DNA of 64,000 nt from Nocardia sputorum (GCF_027924405.1 NZ_AP026978.1:6758001-6822000), one strand, 5' to 3'; positions 17,663-26,778 are shown, counted from the first letter of the stretch. The notes: generated by a model not told the origin, from the letters alone. A program made the numbers and translations.

Positions 17663-19000
17663 ATGGCACATCCGGGCTTCACCCCCACCCAGCTCGCGGC
17701 CCGCGCTGCCTACCTGCTGCGCGGCAACGATCTGGGCACGATGACCAGCGCGGCGCCCCGACTGTACCCGCACATGTGGAGCTGGGACGCGGCGTTCGTC
17801 GCGGTCGGGCTCGCGCCGCTGAGCGTGGAGCGGGCGGTGGTCGAGTTGGACACCTTGCTCTCGGCGCAGTGGAAGAACGGCATGATCCCGCACATCGTCT
17901 TCGCCAACGGCGTGGACGGCTACTTTCCCGGCCCGGCCCGCTGGGAGTGCCGCAAGCTGGCGGTCAACGCGCCGGACGGCCCGGACACCTCGGGGATCAC
18001 CCAACCGCCCGTGCACGCGATCGCGGTGCAGCGGATCTTGGATCATTCGCGCAGGCACGGACGCAGTACCAGGGCCGTGGCCGAGGAGTTCCTCAACCGG
18101 CGCTGGCCGGATCTGGTGCGCTGGCACCGCTGGCTGGCGCATGCCCGCGATCCCAAGGAGACCGGCCGCATCACGCTGTATCACGGCTGGGAGTCCGGGA
18201 TGGACAACTCGCCGCGCTGGGATCGTGCCTACGAGCACGTAGTGCCCGGCGACCTGCCGCCCTACCGGCGGGAGGACGTGCTGGTGGTCTCCGATCCGAC
18301 CCAGCGCCCCACCGACCGCGAGTACGACCGCTATCTGTGGCTGGTGGAGCAGATGCGCCGCGCGGGCTACGACGACTACCAGCTCGCCTCCACCATGAGC
18401 TTCGCCGTCGAGGATGTGTTCGTCACCGGGATCTTCGCGCTGGCCTGCGAGGTGCTCGCCAATATCGGCGAGGAGTACAAGCAGCCGCACGCGGACGTGC
18501 GCGATCTCTACGCCTGGGCCGACCGGTTTCGCGCCGGCGTCGTCGCGACGGCCGATGCCCGCACCGGCGCGGCCCGCGACTTCGACGTGCGGTTGCAGCG
18601 GTGGATCAACACCGAGACGCTCTCGATGTTCGCGCCGCTGCTGTGCGGCGGTCTTCCCCGCGACACCGAGCGCGCTCTGCTGCGCCTGTTCGAGGGCCCG
18701 CGCTTCTGCGGGCATCCGGATCTGCGCTACGCGCTGCCGCCCTCCACTTCGCCGGTGTCCAAGGATTTCCGTTCCCGCGAGTACTGGCGCGGCCCGGTGT
18801 GGCCGGTGATGAGCTGGCTGTTCTCCTGGGTCTTCGCCCGGCGCGGCTGGGCCGAGCGCTCGTTCATGCTGCGCGCCGAGGGCTTGCGGCAGGCCAGCGA
18901 CGGCAGTTTCGCCGAGTACTACGAGCCGTTCACCGGCGAACCTCTCGGCAGCATGCAGCAGTCGTGGACGGCGGCCTCGGTGTTGGATTGGCTCGGCTGA
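17663..19000 (+). CDS. Glucosylglycerate hydrolase (GH63-like)
   Basis: A 445-residue cytosolic glycoside hydrolase, nearly the length of the mycobacterial glucosylglycerate hydrolase (446). Matching blocks include the N-terminal SAAPRLYPHMWSWDAAF, NGMIPHIVF, WESGMDNSPRWD, and YWRGPVWPVMSWL with FAEYYEPFTGEPLG near the end. The enzyme splits glucosylglycerate to glucose and glycerate, which in mycobacteria happens on recovery from nitrogen starvation. The start MAHPGF at 17663 follows AGGGGG with very short spacing; an upstream extension to 17519 is unlikely. Released glycerate could go to the glycerate kinase at the start of the window. Confidence 0.85.
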   Translation: MAHPGFTPTQLAARAAYLLRGNDLGTMTSAAPRLYPHMWSWDAAFVAVGLAPLSVERAVVELDTLLSAQWKNGMIPHIVFANGVDGYFPGPARWECRKLAVNAPDGPDTSGITQPPVHAIAVQRILDHSRRHGRSTRAVAEEFLNRRWPDLVRWHRWLAHARDPKETGRITLYHGWESGMDNSPRWDRAYEHVVPGDLPPYRREDVLVVSDPTQRPTDREYDRYLWLVEQMRRAGYDDYQLASTMSFAVEDVFVTGIFALACEVLANIGEEYKQPHADVRDLYAWADRFRAGVVATADARTGAARDFDVRLQRWINTETLSMFAPLLCGGLPRDTERALLRLFEGPRFCGHPDLRYALPPSTSPVSKDFRSREYWRGPVWPVMSWLFSWVFARRGWAERSFMLRAEGLRQASDGSFAEYYEPFTGEPLGSMQQSWTAASVLDWLG

Positions 19001-19066
19001 GGACACGTCAGACATCCCACCCGTCACACTGGTAACAGCCAGAGCGAATGGCTATCGTCGTGCGGC

Positions 19067-19807
19067 ATGGACACCTGGAGGTCGACCACTCGCCGCGCCG
19101 CGGCGCTGCCCCTGATCGCACTGTCCGGCATCCTCGCCACCGCGCTACCCGCGACCGCCGCGCCGACCGGTCCGGACGTCTCCTCCTGGCAGCACACCGA
19201 CGGAAGCCTGATCGACTGGTTCGCGGTCAAGCGTTCCGGCCACAACTTCGCCATGGTCAAGGCCACCGAGGGGCTCAACTACATCAATCCGTACTTCGTG
19301 CCCGACAGCCTGCTGATGCGCGCGGCCGGCCTGGCTCGCGGCACCTACCATTACGCCCGGCCCAACCTGCCGCCCGAACCGCAAGCCGCCATGTACGCGG
19401 CGGTGGCGCTGGGACAGAACGGACCGCTCGACCTGCCGCCGGTGCTGGACCTGGAACACACCGGCGGTCTCGGCCCGGCGGCCCTGATCGACTGGACTCG
19501 CCGCTATTTGAACACCGTGGAAGCGCTCACCGGCCGAGTCCCGATCGTCTACACCTATCCTAACTTCTGGCGCACCGCGATGGCCGACACCACCGAGTTC
19601 GCCGATTACCCGCTCTGGATCGCCGACTATCGCGGCAACGCCCAACCGGAAGTCCCCGGCGGCTGGTCCACGTGGACGTTCTGGCAGACCACCGACAGCG
19701 GCACCATCCCCGGCATAGCGGGCCGCGTCGACCTCAACGTCTACAGCGGCGCCCAAGGCGATTTCGCCCGGTTCGCGAACATGAGCGGCGTCACCGGCAG
19801 CGGATGA
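19067..19807 (+). CDS. Secreted GH25 lysozyme (muramidase)
   Basis: A 246-residue exported protein: signal peptide with basic RSTTRR and cleavage near ATAAPT (about residue 32), then a single GH25 domain with PDVSSWQ (Asp37), VKATEGLNY, and the catalytic pair Asp128/Glu130 in PVLDLEHT. GH25 enzymes cut the MurNAc-GlcNAc bond of peptidoglycan. There is no cell-wall-binding domain. It starts 66 bp after the glucosylglycerate hydrolase and ends at a strong terminator. A cell-wall turnover role is inferred. Confidence 0.92.
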   Translation: MDTWRSTTRRAAALPLIALSGILATALPATAAPTGPDVSSWQHTDGSLIDWFAVKRSGHNFAMVKATEGLNYINPYFVPDSLLMRAAGLARGTYHYARPNLPPEPQAAMYAAVALGQNGPLDLPPVLDLEHTGGLGPAALIDWTRRYLNTVEALTGRVPIVYTYPNFWRTAMADTTEFADYPLWIADYRGNAQPEVPGGWSTWTFWQTTDSGTIPGIAGRVDLNVYSGAQGDFARFANMSGVTGSG

Positions 19808-19809
19808 GA

Positions 19810-19847
19810 GTGGAGCCGCTACTCGCCCAGTCGAGTAGCGGCTCCAC
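19810..19847. terminator. Strong hairpin terminator after the GH25 gene
   Basis: A perfect 16-bp stem (GTGGAGCCGCTACTCG at 19810-19825; complement at 19832-19847) with a 6-base loop, six bases after the start of the stop codon. There is no U-tract. It separates the lysozyme gene from the convergent PhoX gene. Confidence 0.85.
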
Positions 19848-19918
19848 CCGTGGGAAAAGCCGCGGAGGGTGGTCGGCCGTGGTTGCAGGGGGCCGGTGGG
19901 GCGCCGCGGCTGTGGTCG

Positions 19919-21982
19919 TCAGACCCCGATGCGGCCGCCTGCCTTCTTCCAGACCGCCACGACCGACGGGCGCGGCTGAGCCGTTCCGCCGTCGGGCCAG
20001 TGCGACAACGGGTTGTCCGGAGTGGCGTCGTCGGCCTCGCCGGGATGCTGCACGCACACCATGACCCGCGCCTCGCTCACCACCGGGCCGCAGGTCTCCG
20101 CACCGCGCGGGACGGTGAGGAACTGCTTGGTCTGGCCGCGATTCGGACCGTCGAGCACCACCGAGAACAAGCCGTCGTTCGACTTCAACGCGTTGCCGTC
20201 GGTGGAGATCCACAGGTTGCCGTACGGGTCGAAGGCCAGATTGTCCGGGCAGGAGATCGGGCTGACCTTGGACTTGTCGTATCCGGCGAAATAGGTGTCG
20301 GCCGCCGCGGGATCACCGCAGACCAGCAGCAGCGACCAGGTGAACGTGGTGCCGGTGTGGTTGTCGTCGATCTCCAGGATCTGGCCGTTCTTGTTCAGCT
20401 TGCGCGGGTTCGCCTCGTCCGGGCCCTGCTTGCCTTCCGCGCCGCGGTTGTCGTTGTTGGTCAGCGCCACGTACACCTTGCCGGTGTAGGGGTTGGCCTC
20501 GAAGTCCTCCGGGCGGTCCATCTTGGTAGCGCCCACTTTGTCGGCGGCCAGGCGGGTGAACACCGCCACTTCTTCCGCGCTCATGCCGTCGACCAGCGAC
20601 TTGCCCTTGCCGTCCGCGCCGGTCTCCAGCAGCGGAATCCACTGGCCGGTGCCGGTGAAACCCTTGTCCGAGGGTTTCGCGCCGGTGCCGTCGATCTTGT
20701 CCGCGTGATCGCCGGTGAGCTTGGCGACGTAGAGGGTGCCCGCGTCCAGGATGGTCAGGTTGTGCCGCATGCTGGCCGCGCCCGTGCCCGACTGGATCTT
20801 GCGCGAGGACACGAACTTGTACATGTAGTCGAATTTCTCGTCGTCACCGGTGTACGAGACGACGTCGCCGTTCTTCGTGACGTAGATGGTTGCGCCCTCG
20901 TGCTTCACCCGACCCATCGCCGTGTGCTTGATCGGCGTCGAGTTCGGATCCCACGGGTCGACCTCGATGACGTACCCGAATCGGTTGGCCTCGTTGGGTT
21001 CCTGCGCCAGGTCGAAACGCTTGTCGGCGCGCTCCCACTGGTTGGCGGTCTTGCCCGCGGCGAAGCCGTAGCGCTTGAGCCGGGCCGCGGCGGCGGACTC
21101 GGTCACCTTGTCGCCGTTGGCGAAATAGCCGTTGAAGTTCTCCTCGCCGGACAGCACGGTGCCCCACGGCGTCAGTCCGCCGGAACAGTTGGCGAATGTG
21201 CCGAGCACCTTGGTGCCGGTCGGATCGGCCGAGGTCTTCACGAACTCGCTGCCCGCGGCGGGACCGGTCAACTTGAACTCGGTGGTCGCGGTGATCCTGC
21301 GGTTGTACTTGCCGAAGGCGGGAACGAGCTTGCCGGAGCCGGATTCACCCTTGACCTCCACCACGGTCAACCCGTGGGCGGCCATGGTGACCGCGATCTG
21401 CTCGTCGGTCGGCGCGTCCTTGTTGTAGCCACGGAACATGTGCGGGCTGGTGGTGTACTCGTGATTGACCACGAGCAGGTAGCCGTTGGCCTGGCCCTCG
21501 ATCGGCAACAGGGCGGCGAAGTCGTTGTTGTAGCCGAATTGCTTGGCCTGCGCGGCGGCGGTCTGCTTGTCGAAGTCGAAGGCGGGCGCGTCCGGGAACA
21601 GCGGGTCGCCCCAGCGGATCACGACGGACTGCTCGTAGCCGTCCGGGATCACCACGGCGTCTTCCTTGTTCGGCGCGACGGCGGTGAAATCGGTGCCGGT
21701 TCCGGGCGGCCCCGCGGGCGAGGCCGACACCGCCGCCTTCGGCTCGTCGTCACCGCAGGCGGCGAGCACGCTGCCCGCGCCCACCGCGAGCACGGCGGCC
21801 GCGCCGCCCTTGATCAGCCCGCGCCGGTTCAGCGAGCTGACGATGTCACCGAAATAGGCGCCCGAGGAGGTGTTCGGCGTCTCGTGGAAGCACGCGTTCG
21901 CGCACTTGTACTCACATGTCACGGCGGCGCGCGACGACTGTCCGTCGTGCTTCACGAAAAGGGCGAGTGGCTGCAGACTCAC
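19919..21982 (-). CDS. PhoX-family phosphatase, Tat-exported (DUF839)
   Basis: A 687-residue PhoX-type protein. It has the long actinobacterial leader with ALFVKHDGQSSRAAVTCEYK and the motif ACFHETPNTSSGAYFGD, then a Tat signal RRGLIKGG (Arg53-Arg54) and a possible lipobox LAAC (Cys76). The body shows PhoX blocks such as GYLLVVNHEYTTSPHMFRGY, LGTFANCSGGLTPWGTVLSGEE and PDNLAFDPYGNLWISTDGN. PhoX enzymes are Ca/Fe-dependent phosphomonoesterases that free phosphate outside the cell. GTG at 21982 has AGGAGT upstream. The catalytic metal ligands were not checked one by one. Confidence 0.9.
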   Translation of the reverse strand: MSLQPLALFVKHDGQSSRAAVTCEYKCANACFHETPNTSSGAYFGDIVSSLNRRGLIKGGAAAVLAVGAGSVLAACGDDEPKAAVSASPAGPPGTGTDFTAVAPNKEDAVVIPDGYEQSVVIRWGDPLFPDAPAFDFDKQTAAAQAKQFGYNNDFAALLPIEGQANGYLLVVNHEYTTSPHMFRGYNKDAPTDEQIAVTMAAHGLTVVEVKGESGSGKLVPAFGKYNRRITATTEFKLTGPAAGSEFVKTSADPTGTKVLGTFANCSGGLTPWGTVLSGEENFNGYFANGDKVTESAAAARLKRYGFAAGKTANQWERADKRFDLAQEPNEANRFGYVIEVDPWDPNSTPIKHTAMGRVKHEGATIYVTKNGDVVSYTGDDEKFDYMYKFVSSRKIQSGTGAASMRHNLTILDAGTLYVAKLTGDHADKIDGTGAKPSDKGFTGTGQWIPLLETGADGKGKSLVDGMSAEEVAVFTRLAADKVGATKMDRPEDFEANPYTGKVYVALTNNDNRGAEGKQGPDEANPRKLNKNGQILEIDDNHTGTTFTWSLLLVCGDPAAADTYFAGYDKSKVSPISCPDNLAFDPYGNLWISTDGNALKSNDGLFSVVLDGPNRGQTKQFLTVPRGAETCGPVVSEARVMVCVQHPGEADDATPDNPLSHWPDGGTAQPRPSVVAVWKKAGGRIGV

Positions 21983-22114
21983 GGTGACTCCTGGGTTGGG
22001 CCGATGGCCGCACGGTAAACCATCCGGACAATCCGGAAGGGACGGCAAAGTGAACAACCGCCCAACTAGGTAACCCTCAAATTGCCGGACCGCCAGACCT
22101 GGGAACAGACGAAA

Positions 22115-22149
22115 GCCGCGCCGGTTCGATGATCTCGAATCGGCGCGGC
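22115..22149. terminator. Hairpin terminator after the tandem-domain membrane gene
   Basis: Arms 22115-22129 and 22135-22149 pair over 15 positions with one G-U, loop TGATC. It lies just past the stop of the minus-strand gene ending at 22216 and separates it from the PhoX promoter. Confidence 0.75.
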
Positions 22150-22215
22150 ATGGGTGTCGGAAGACGGCTGCCTCGTTCTCGGTGGGACCGGCTCGGATTT
22201 CGTCCGGCCCACCCA

Positions 22216-23016
22216 TCAGGCGTTCACCGGAAGGGCGATGACGACCTCGCTCTCGTCCTCGGGCAGGTAGTGCGCCCGCAGGATGCGACCCACCTGCACC
22301 TGGGCGACTCCGGCCGGGGCGAGGAACTTCGTCACCCGGGTGGCGAAGGTGGAGCCGTCCGGCCGGGTGACCACCAGCCCGAGTTCGACCTCGGAGTGCC
22401 CCTCGCGGATCGTGCCGGTGACCGACAGCGACTGCACCACCGCCTGGGTGGCGATGCCGCGCTCGGCGATGTCGAGCTTGCGCCGGGTGGTCATGCCCTT
22501 GCGGATCAGCGACTCGTTCATCGCGTGCTGCGCGGCGGACGCGTCGCCGGACAGGTCGACCTCGACTCGGTCGGTGCGGCCGGGCAGGTAGCGCACCGGA
22601 AGCACCACCCCGGCCCGCAGCAGGGCCAGTTCGGTGAACGGCACGATCATCTTCGCGGAGGAGTGGAACATCTTGCCGTCCGCGCCTTCGACGCTGAACT
22701 CGATGTGGACCTGCGGCTGGTCGTTGACGGTGACGCCGGTCTGCCGCACCGACCGGACGGTGCCCAGGCCGGTGAGCCCGTCACGGAACTCCGCGCTGTT
22801 GCGGCCGGTCAAGGCGCTCATGATCCCTTCGCCAGTGAAGGCGAAGACCATGGGGACCAGGGTGAACGCGATGATCGGCAACGCCATCTCGAAGCCGAGC
22901 CAGCCCATTCCAGAGGGCTCCCAGTCGCTGGTGGGGACGTAGGTGACGGCGTGGTAGACGTAGTAGCCGATCGCGGCGGCACCGAGGGCGAGGGCGAGCA
23001 GACGGATCTTTTTCAT
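22216..23016 (-). CDS. Membrane protein with two similar C-terminal domains, function unknown
   Basis: A 266-residue protein with two N-terminal membrane helices (about residues 5-25 and 42-63). The rest holds two related units of about 75 residues: GLGTVRSVRQTGVTVNDQPQ running to VRYLPGRTDRVEVDL, and GIATQAVVQSLSVTGTIREG running to HYLPEDESEVVIAL. Both have the beta-rich pattern and the YLPxxxxxV end of DUF3592-like domains. It is expressed from the same strand as, and 99 bp after, the LpqH-like gene, with a hairpin between them. No function is known. Confidence 0.75.
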   Translation of the reverse strand: MKKIRLLALALGAAAIGYYVYHAVTYVPTSDWEPSGMGWLGFEMALPIIAFTLVPMVFAFTGEGIMSALTGRNSAEFRDGLTGLGTVRSVRQTGVTVNDQPQVHIEFSVEGADGKMFHSSAKMIVPFTELALLRAGVVLPVRYLPGRTDRVEVDLSGDASAAQHAMNESLIRKGMTTRRKLDIAERGIATQAVVQSLSVTGTIREGHSEVELGLVVTRPDGSTFATRVTKFLAPAGVAQVQVGRILRAHYLPEDESEVVIALPVNA

Positions 23017-23055
23017 GACATTTCCTTTTCGGTGTGTGGTTTCAGGGTTCGCCGC

Positions 23056-23093
23056 GCCCCGTCATCCCTGTGGTTCGAGCGGGATGACGGGGC
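23056..23093. terminator. Hairpin terminator after the LpqH-like gene
   Basis: A perfect 13-bp stem (GCCCCGTCATCCC at 23056-23068; complement at 23081-23093) with a 12-base loop, 23 bases after the stop of the lipoprotein gene. Confidence 0.8.
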
Positions 23094-23115
23094 GGACCGG
23101 GAGAGCATGCGGCGA

Positions 23116-23646
23116 TCAGGCGCCGACGATGGACGAGCAGGCGAAGGTGATGTCGAACTTCGAGGTCTTCGGGGCGGCCAGCGGGTTGGTCAGGTCGGGG
23201 GCGCCCACGCCCTCGCCGGTGACCTTGAAGGTGTTGCCGTCCTTGACGACCTTGGCGGAGCCGCCCGGCATGCCGTTGCCGAAGCCCACCGCGTAGGGCA
23301 GGCCGTTGTCGCCGCCCTTGCTACCCGCGATCCCGACCGCCTGCACGGTGTCGTCGCCGGTGATGGTCGCGCTCACCGTGAGGTTGCCGTAGGCGGAGTT
23401 CGCGGTGTCGGTCAGCGCGAGCGCCAGGGTGCCGCCCTGCTTCGCGCACGTGGTGTCGAACTTCGCGTCGAAGGCCTTGCCGTCGACCGAAGCGACCGAC
23501 TTCCCCGCCGGAGCGGCCGGCTGCGCCGAGGACGGCGCGGGCGCGGCGGGCGAGCTGCCCTTGCTGTCACCGCAGCCGGTGAGCACGGCGACCGCGGCGG
23601 TGGCGGCGAAAGCGGCGGCGGCGATGCGGAGCGAAGTGGCGTTCAT
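23116..23646 (-). CDS. Lipoprotein of the LpqH (19 kDa antigen) family
   Basis: A 176-residue lipoprotein. Signal peptide with lipobox VLTGC (Cys25), then an Ala/Pro/Ser-rich linker and a folded domain with paired cysteines (DTTCAKQ and TFACSS). The end, TFKVTGEGVGAPDLTNPLAA then KFDITFAC, matches the pattern of LpqH, where the last segment reads TGxATGVDMANPM. LpqH-type proteins are surface lipoproteins of mycolic-acid bacteria, known as TLR2 agonists in mycobacteria. ATG at 23646. Confidence 0.85.
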   Translation of the reverse strand: MNATSLRIAAAAFAATAAVAVLTGCGDSKGSSPAAPAPSSAQPAAPAGKSVASVDGKAFDAKFDTTCAKQGGTLALALTDTANSAYGNLTVSATITGDDTVQAVGIAGSKGGDNGLPYAVGFGNGMPGGSAKVVKDGNTFKVTGEGVGAPDLTNPLAAPKTSKFDITFACSSIVGA

Positions 23647-23967
23647 GGTCTGTCCTTGTCGTTTGCGGAGCCGAGGCCCCTGGTTCTGTTTCCCCGGCCC
23701 CTTGTGTGGGGCCGATGAGAAAAAGGTAGGAACGATCCGCGCCCTACCGATCCCAGGTTTTCCGCGTTTGTGCAGGTAGACGACGTGCGACGAAAGCGAT
23801 GGGGACCGGCCGAGGTCCTCGAACGCACCGACACCTGCCGGTCGAACTCAGCCCCGCACCGGCGACGGCAACGACCTCGTCGACAACCGACCCGGCCACG
23901 GCGTCGAGCCCTTATGAGCAGGATCCGGTTCTGGCAGTCCACAGCTGCATGTGGGAAAATCCCACAT
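23647..23967. other. Intergenic region, 321 bp
   Basis: Divergent region between the LpqH-like gene and the XRE-ImmA gene. Apart from the palindrome at its right end, nothing recognisable was found; open frames across it have poor codon character. It is where the window moves from core-like to accessory-like gene content. Confidence 0.5.
23949..23967. promoter_or_regulatory. Palindromic operator candidate at the XRE-ImmA start codon
   Basis: ATGTGGGA-AAA-TCCCACAT: 8-bp perfect arms (23949-23956 and 23960-23967) with a 3-base centre, touching the ATG at 23968. A HTH regulator with its own palindrome over the start is typical of autoregulated XRE genes. The site leaves no room for a normal Shine-Dalgarno, so translation may be leaderless. 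Confidence 0.7.
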
Positions 23968-25050
23968 ATGGACGGGAAGGTGCTCGGTGAGCGGATCGCA
24001 GCCGCGAGGAAGAGCCTTGACCTCACACAGGACCATCTCGCGAACCGCGTCGGCATCGAGCGCACTGCGCTCGGGAGGATTGAGAAGGGCGAGCGCAAGG
24101 TGTCCGCGGTCGAACTTGTGGACTTGGCCGCGGCGCTCGACACCCCGCTGTCGTGGTTCGTGCGCGACCCGCTGCCCGCCGTGGTCAGCCGCCGCTCCGA
24201 AGCAGGGCCGACACACGAGTCCACCGCCCGGCTGGATCGCGCACTGGAGGTGTTCTCCGGTGACGTCGCTGCACTGGTGACCACGGGCGTGATCAAGGCC
24301 ATTGCCGACCGCCCGACCTGGCAGACCCCGCAGTCGCATGCCGACTGCGAAAGCATCGCAGGCAAGGTGCGGGAACGCCTCGGTGTAGGTTCTGAGCCGT
24401 TGTACGAACTCGCCCGCGCCGCCGAGACATTCGGCCTGTACTCGTGCTCGCTGCCGCTCGGCGGTGGCGGGGCGGATGGCGCTCTCGTGGAGGTGGAACG
24501 GGGGTGTGCAGCCGCGGTGATCGACGGTGACGCAAAGCCGGGGCGCCGCCGGATGTCACTGGCGCACGAACTCGGACACTGGCTGTTCGGCGACGCCTAC
24601 GATGCTGCCGCTGCCGACGCCGAGCGGATGATCAACTCGTTTGCCGCGTACCTTCTCGCTCCCCGGGCGGGTGTCACGATGCTGTGGCAGGACCATCTCA
24701 CGGACTCGGTGCGTGACCGAACGATCCGTGTCGCCGGCACGTATCGGATGTCATGGTCGTCAGTGATCCTGCATCTGCGGAATCTGAATCTGATCAGCGA
24801 TGACGAGTACCGCTCCATGGAACGACGCAACCCGGTGCCCGGGGAGTTCGCAAAGCTGGCGATCGTCCGTGATACCGACGAACTGCGCGCGCCGTCGGTA
24901 TCACCCGGGATGACCGCCGCGATCATCGACGCATACGTCGACCGGCGGATGACTGCGGCGAGAGCAGTGGAACTGTTGCGTGGTGGGCTCATCGACGACG
25001 ATCTCCCGCCGCAGCGGGCGGAGACGGCCGCCGACTACGCGAGCCTGTGA
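23968..25050 (+). CDS. XRE regulator fused to ImmA/IrrE metallopeptidase
   Basis: A 360-residue two-domain protein. Residues 5-60 are an XRE helix-turn-helix (RIAAARKSLDLTQDHLANRV, RTALGRIEKGERKVSAVELV). Residues 130-300 are an ImmA/IrrE zinc peptidase domain with AHELGHWLFG (His200, Glu201, His204). Such fusions sense damage or a ligand and cleave a repressor or partner; some act as antitoxin-like controllers of a neighbouring toxin. The start at 23968 is set by the HTH and the palindrome. It overlaps the PIN gene by GTGA, so the pair is an operon. Confidence 0.88.
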   Translation: MDGKVLGERIAAARKSLDLTQDHLANRVGIERTALGRIEKGERKVSAVELVDLAAALDTPLSWFVRDPLPAVVSRRSEAGPTHESTARLDRALEVFSGDVAALVTTGVIKAIADRPTWQTPQSHADCESIAGKVRERLGVGSEPLYELARAAETFGLYSCSLPLGGGGADGALVEVERGCAAAVIDGDAKPGRRRMSLAHELGHWLFGDAYDAAAADAERMINSFAAYLLAPRAGVTMLWQDHLTDSVRDRTIRVAGTYRMSWSSVILHLRNLNLISDDEYRSMERRNPVPGEFAKLAIVRDTDELRAPSVSPGMTAAIIDAYVDRRMTAARAVELLRGGLIDDDLPPQRAETAADYASL

Positions 25051-25604
25051 CCACACCGGAGGGGCCCCGCTGGGTGATGGATACCTCGACCTTCACTCAC
25101 TTCTGCCGCGCCGGCCACCAAGACATCCTTCGCCGACTCGCCCCGCAGGGACTGATCCTGATCCCCGACACCGTGAACGGCGAGGTGGAGGAGGGCCGCG
25201 ACCGCGGATACGACATCCCGTCGATCACGGAACTTCCTTGGGTCGAACTCGGGGTTCTGACGTTCGAGGAAGCGGATACCCAACTCCAAATCAAGGTCGA
25301 CATGCCGTCGATGAAGGGAGACGGGCCACGCAAGAACCTCGGTGAGTGCGCTGTGCTCGCGTGTGCCGTCCACCGGCAGATGGTGGCCGTGATCGACGAT
25401 CGCGACGCCCGGTCCCAAGCGCGTCAGCGCGGCGTGCGATTTGTCACGTCGATGTGGATCATCGCCGAAGCTTGCAAGACCCTCGACGACATCGACTCCG
25501 AGGCAGCCGAGCGGATCTACGAAAACCTGCTCGCTACCCACATGCGACTCCCGACGGTCGAGAGTTTCGTTGGCTGGGCGTACGAGGTAGGTCTCCTTCC
25601 CTGA
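25047..25604 (+). CDS. PIN-like domain protein, putative ribonuclease toxin
   Basis: A 185-residue protein with the acidic residues of a PIN nuclease: Asp12 (VMDTSTF), Glu100 (LGECAVLACA) and Asp117/Asp118/Asp120 (VIDDRDA). PIN domains cleave RNA with Mg or Mn and are the toxins of many toxin-antitoxin pairs. GTG at 25047 overlaps the stop of the XRE-ImmA gene. The partner is not a classic VapB, so this is a less usual pairing. A toxin role is inferred from fold and gene order. Confidence 0.75.
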   Translation: MTTPEGPRWVMDTSTFTHFCRAGHQDILRRLAPQGLILIPDTVNGEVEEGRDRGYDIPSITELPWVELGVLTFEEADTQLQIKVDMPSMKGDGPRKNLGECAVLACAVHRQMVAVIDDRDARSQARQRGVRFVTSMWIIAEACKTLDDIDSEAAERIYENLLATHMRLPTVESFVGWAYEVGLLP

Positions 25605-25694
25605 TCTTGCCTCCGCACCTGCCTGTTCGCTGGCCCGGGTTCGAACGCAGAGGGGCCGGTCAGTCTGGACCGGCACCTATACAGATGCAGAAAA

Positions 25695-25729
25695 CGGCCC
25701 GCCCCTGTCCTTTCGAGGACAGCGGGCCG
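25695..25729 (-). terminator. Rho-independent terminator of the DUF397 gene
   Basis: Stem 25695-25711/25716-25729 with a 3-base bulge and TTCG loop. On the minus strand it is followed by TTTT (AAAA at 25691-25694 on the plus strand), so it fits an intrinsic terminator for the gene ending at 25750. Confidence 0.8.
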
Positions 25730-25749
25730 GGCCGCGGTGATCCCTACTG

Positions 25750-25956
25750 CTACGAGCGCTTGGACTCGCCGTCGTTCACGCCAGCGGTGAACGCGTCCCA
25801 GTCGCCGGGGGTGAACACCAGCGCCGGGCCGGTCGGGTTCTTCGAGTCGCGGACGCCGACCATGCCGCCTTCGAGGTGCGCGACCTCGACACAATCCTTC
25901 GCCCCGCTGCTGCGGCTACTCTTGAACCACTTCGCACTGGATAGGTCAACGCTCAC
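25750..25956 (-). CDS. DUF397 protein
   Basis: A 68-residue DUF397 protein: WFKSSRSSGAKDCVEVAHLE, then VGVRDSKNPTGPALVFTPGD and WDAFTAGV are the standard family blocks. DUF397 genes nearly always follow an XRE/DUF5753 gene in actinobacteria; some such pairs behave like toxin-antitoxin or developmental switches. GTG at 25956 is chosen because AAGGAG lies eight bases upstream; the ATG at 25962 would leave almost no spacing. It starts inside the end of the DUF5753 gene. Confidence 0.92.
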   Translation of the reverse strand: MSVDLSSAKWFKSSRSSGAKDCVEVAHLEGGMVGVRDSKNPTGPALVFTPGDWDAFTAGVNDGESKRS

Positions 25957-26773
25957 TGTCATACTCCTTCGCGATCTTGAAGATGAGGGTTCGACTGCCT
26001 GCCTCATCCAGCGCCAGACGGTCCAGTTCTGCGCAGGCTTGACGGTACTGCTGGATCTCGTCTGCGCTCTCAAGGTACAAGTCGCCCAGGAAACCTTGCA
26101 CATAGACCACCGGTGGCACCGTCAAATCTGCGGTCGGGTGGCGCGGAAACTCCATCAGCACGAATATGCCGACCAGAAGAGCGCGGTACGCGCCAACTGT
26201 CGCCGGCACGACGCGGATCGATACGTTCGGCAACTCCCCGACCTCCAACAAGTGGCGGAGTTGGGCAGTCATGATTTCAGTGTTTCCTGTCGTGCGTCGA
26301 AGCACAGACTCATCGACAAACACATGAAAGGTAAGGGGATTGCGTTCGTCGGTGAGCCGTGATTGGCGTTTGAGTCCGACCTGCAACATGCGTTCGGCAT
26401 CCTCGGCAGGCTTGTTCGGGAACTCCGTCCAGATCAGCGCACGCTTGTACTCTTCAGTGTGCAGCAGGCCCGGCAAGAACGTCGTCTGGTACGACGTGAT
26501 CCGGTTGGCGGCATCCTCTAGACCGACGAACAGGTTGAAGTCCTTCGGGATCGTGTCCTCGGCGAATGCCTGCCACCAGCCTTTCGCACCCTTCGTTTCC
26601 TTGACCAGCTCCAGGACGACCTGAGTTTCCTTCTCAGTGGCGTTGTAGAGCTGACACAGTCGCTCGATCAGGACCGGGTTGAAGCGGACCGGTTGACCGG
26701 TCTCCATCTTCCAGATCGTTGATCGGGCGGAGGCGATCGCGGTAGCTGCGGCATCTCTCGTGATGTCGGCGCG
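25946..26773 (-). pseudogene. XRE/DUF5753 regulator with lost N-terminus
   Basis: The DUF5753 sensor domain is intact (TSYQTTFLPGLLHTEEYKRA, then TFHVFVDESVLRR, VVYVQGFLGDLYLE). In frame upstream of the first ATG at 26707 there is ADITRDAAATAIASARSTIW, the second half of the XRE HTH, but it runs into a stop at 26774-26776 and has no start codon. Helix 1 of the HTH is absent. A start at 26707 would give a 253-residue protein with only the end of the HTH. Either the gene is dead or it makes a non-DNA-binding form. A deletion or recombination joint near 26775 fits. The DUF397 partner is intact. Confidence 0.75.
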
Positions 26774-26778
26774 CTACC

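Noticed and set aside
21983..22114. Possible Pho box (GTTCACT) upstream of the PhoX gene
   Set aside because: Only one weak half-site is visible; a PhoP site needs a direct repeat, which I could not find.
25637..25646. GGGTTCGAAC, resembling a tRNA T-loop or att site
   Set aside because: No acceptor, D or anticodon arm can be folded around it and no matching repeat or integrase was found.
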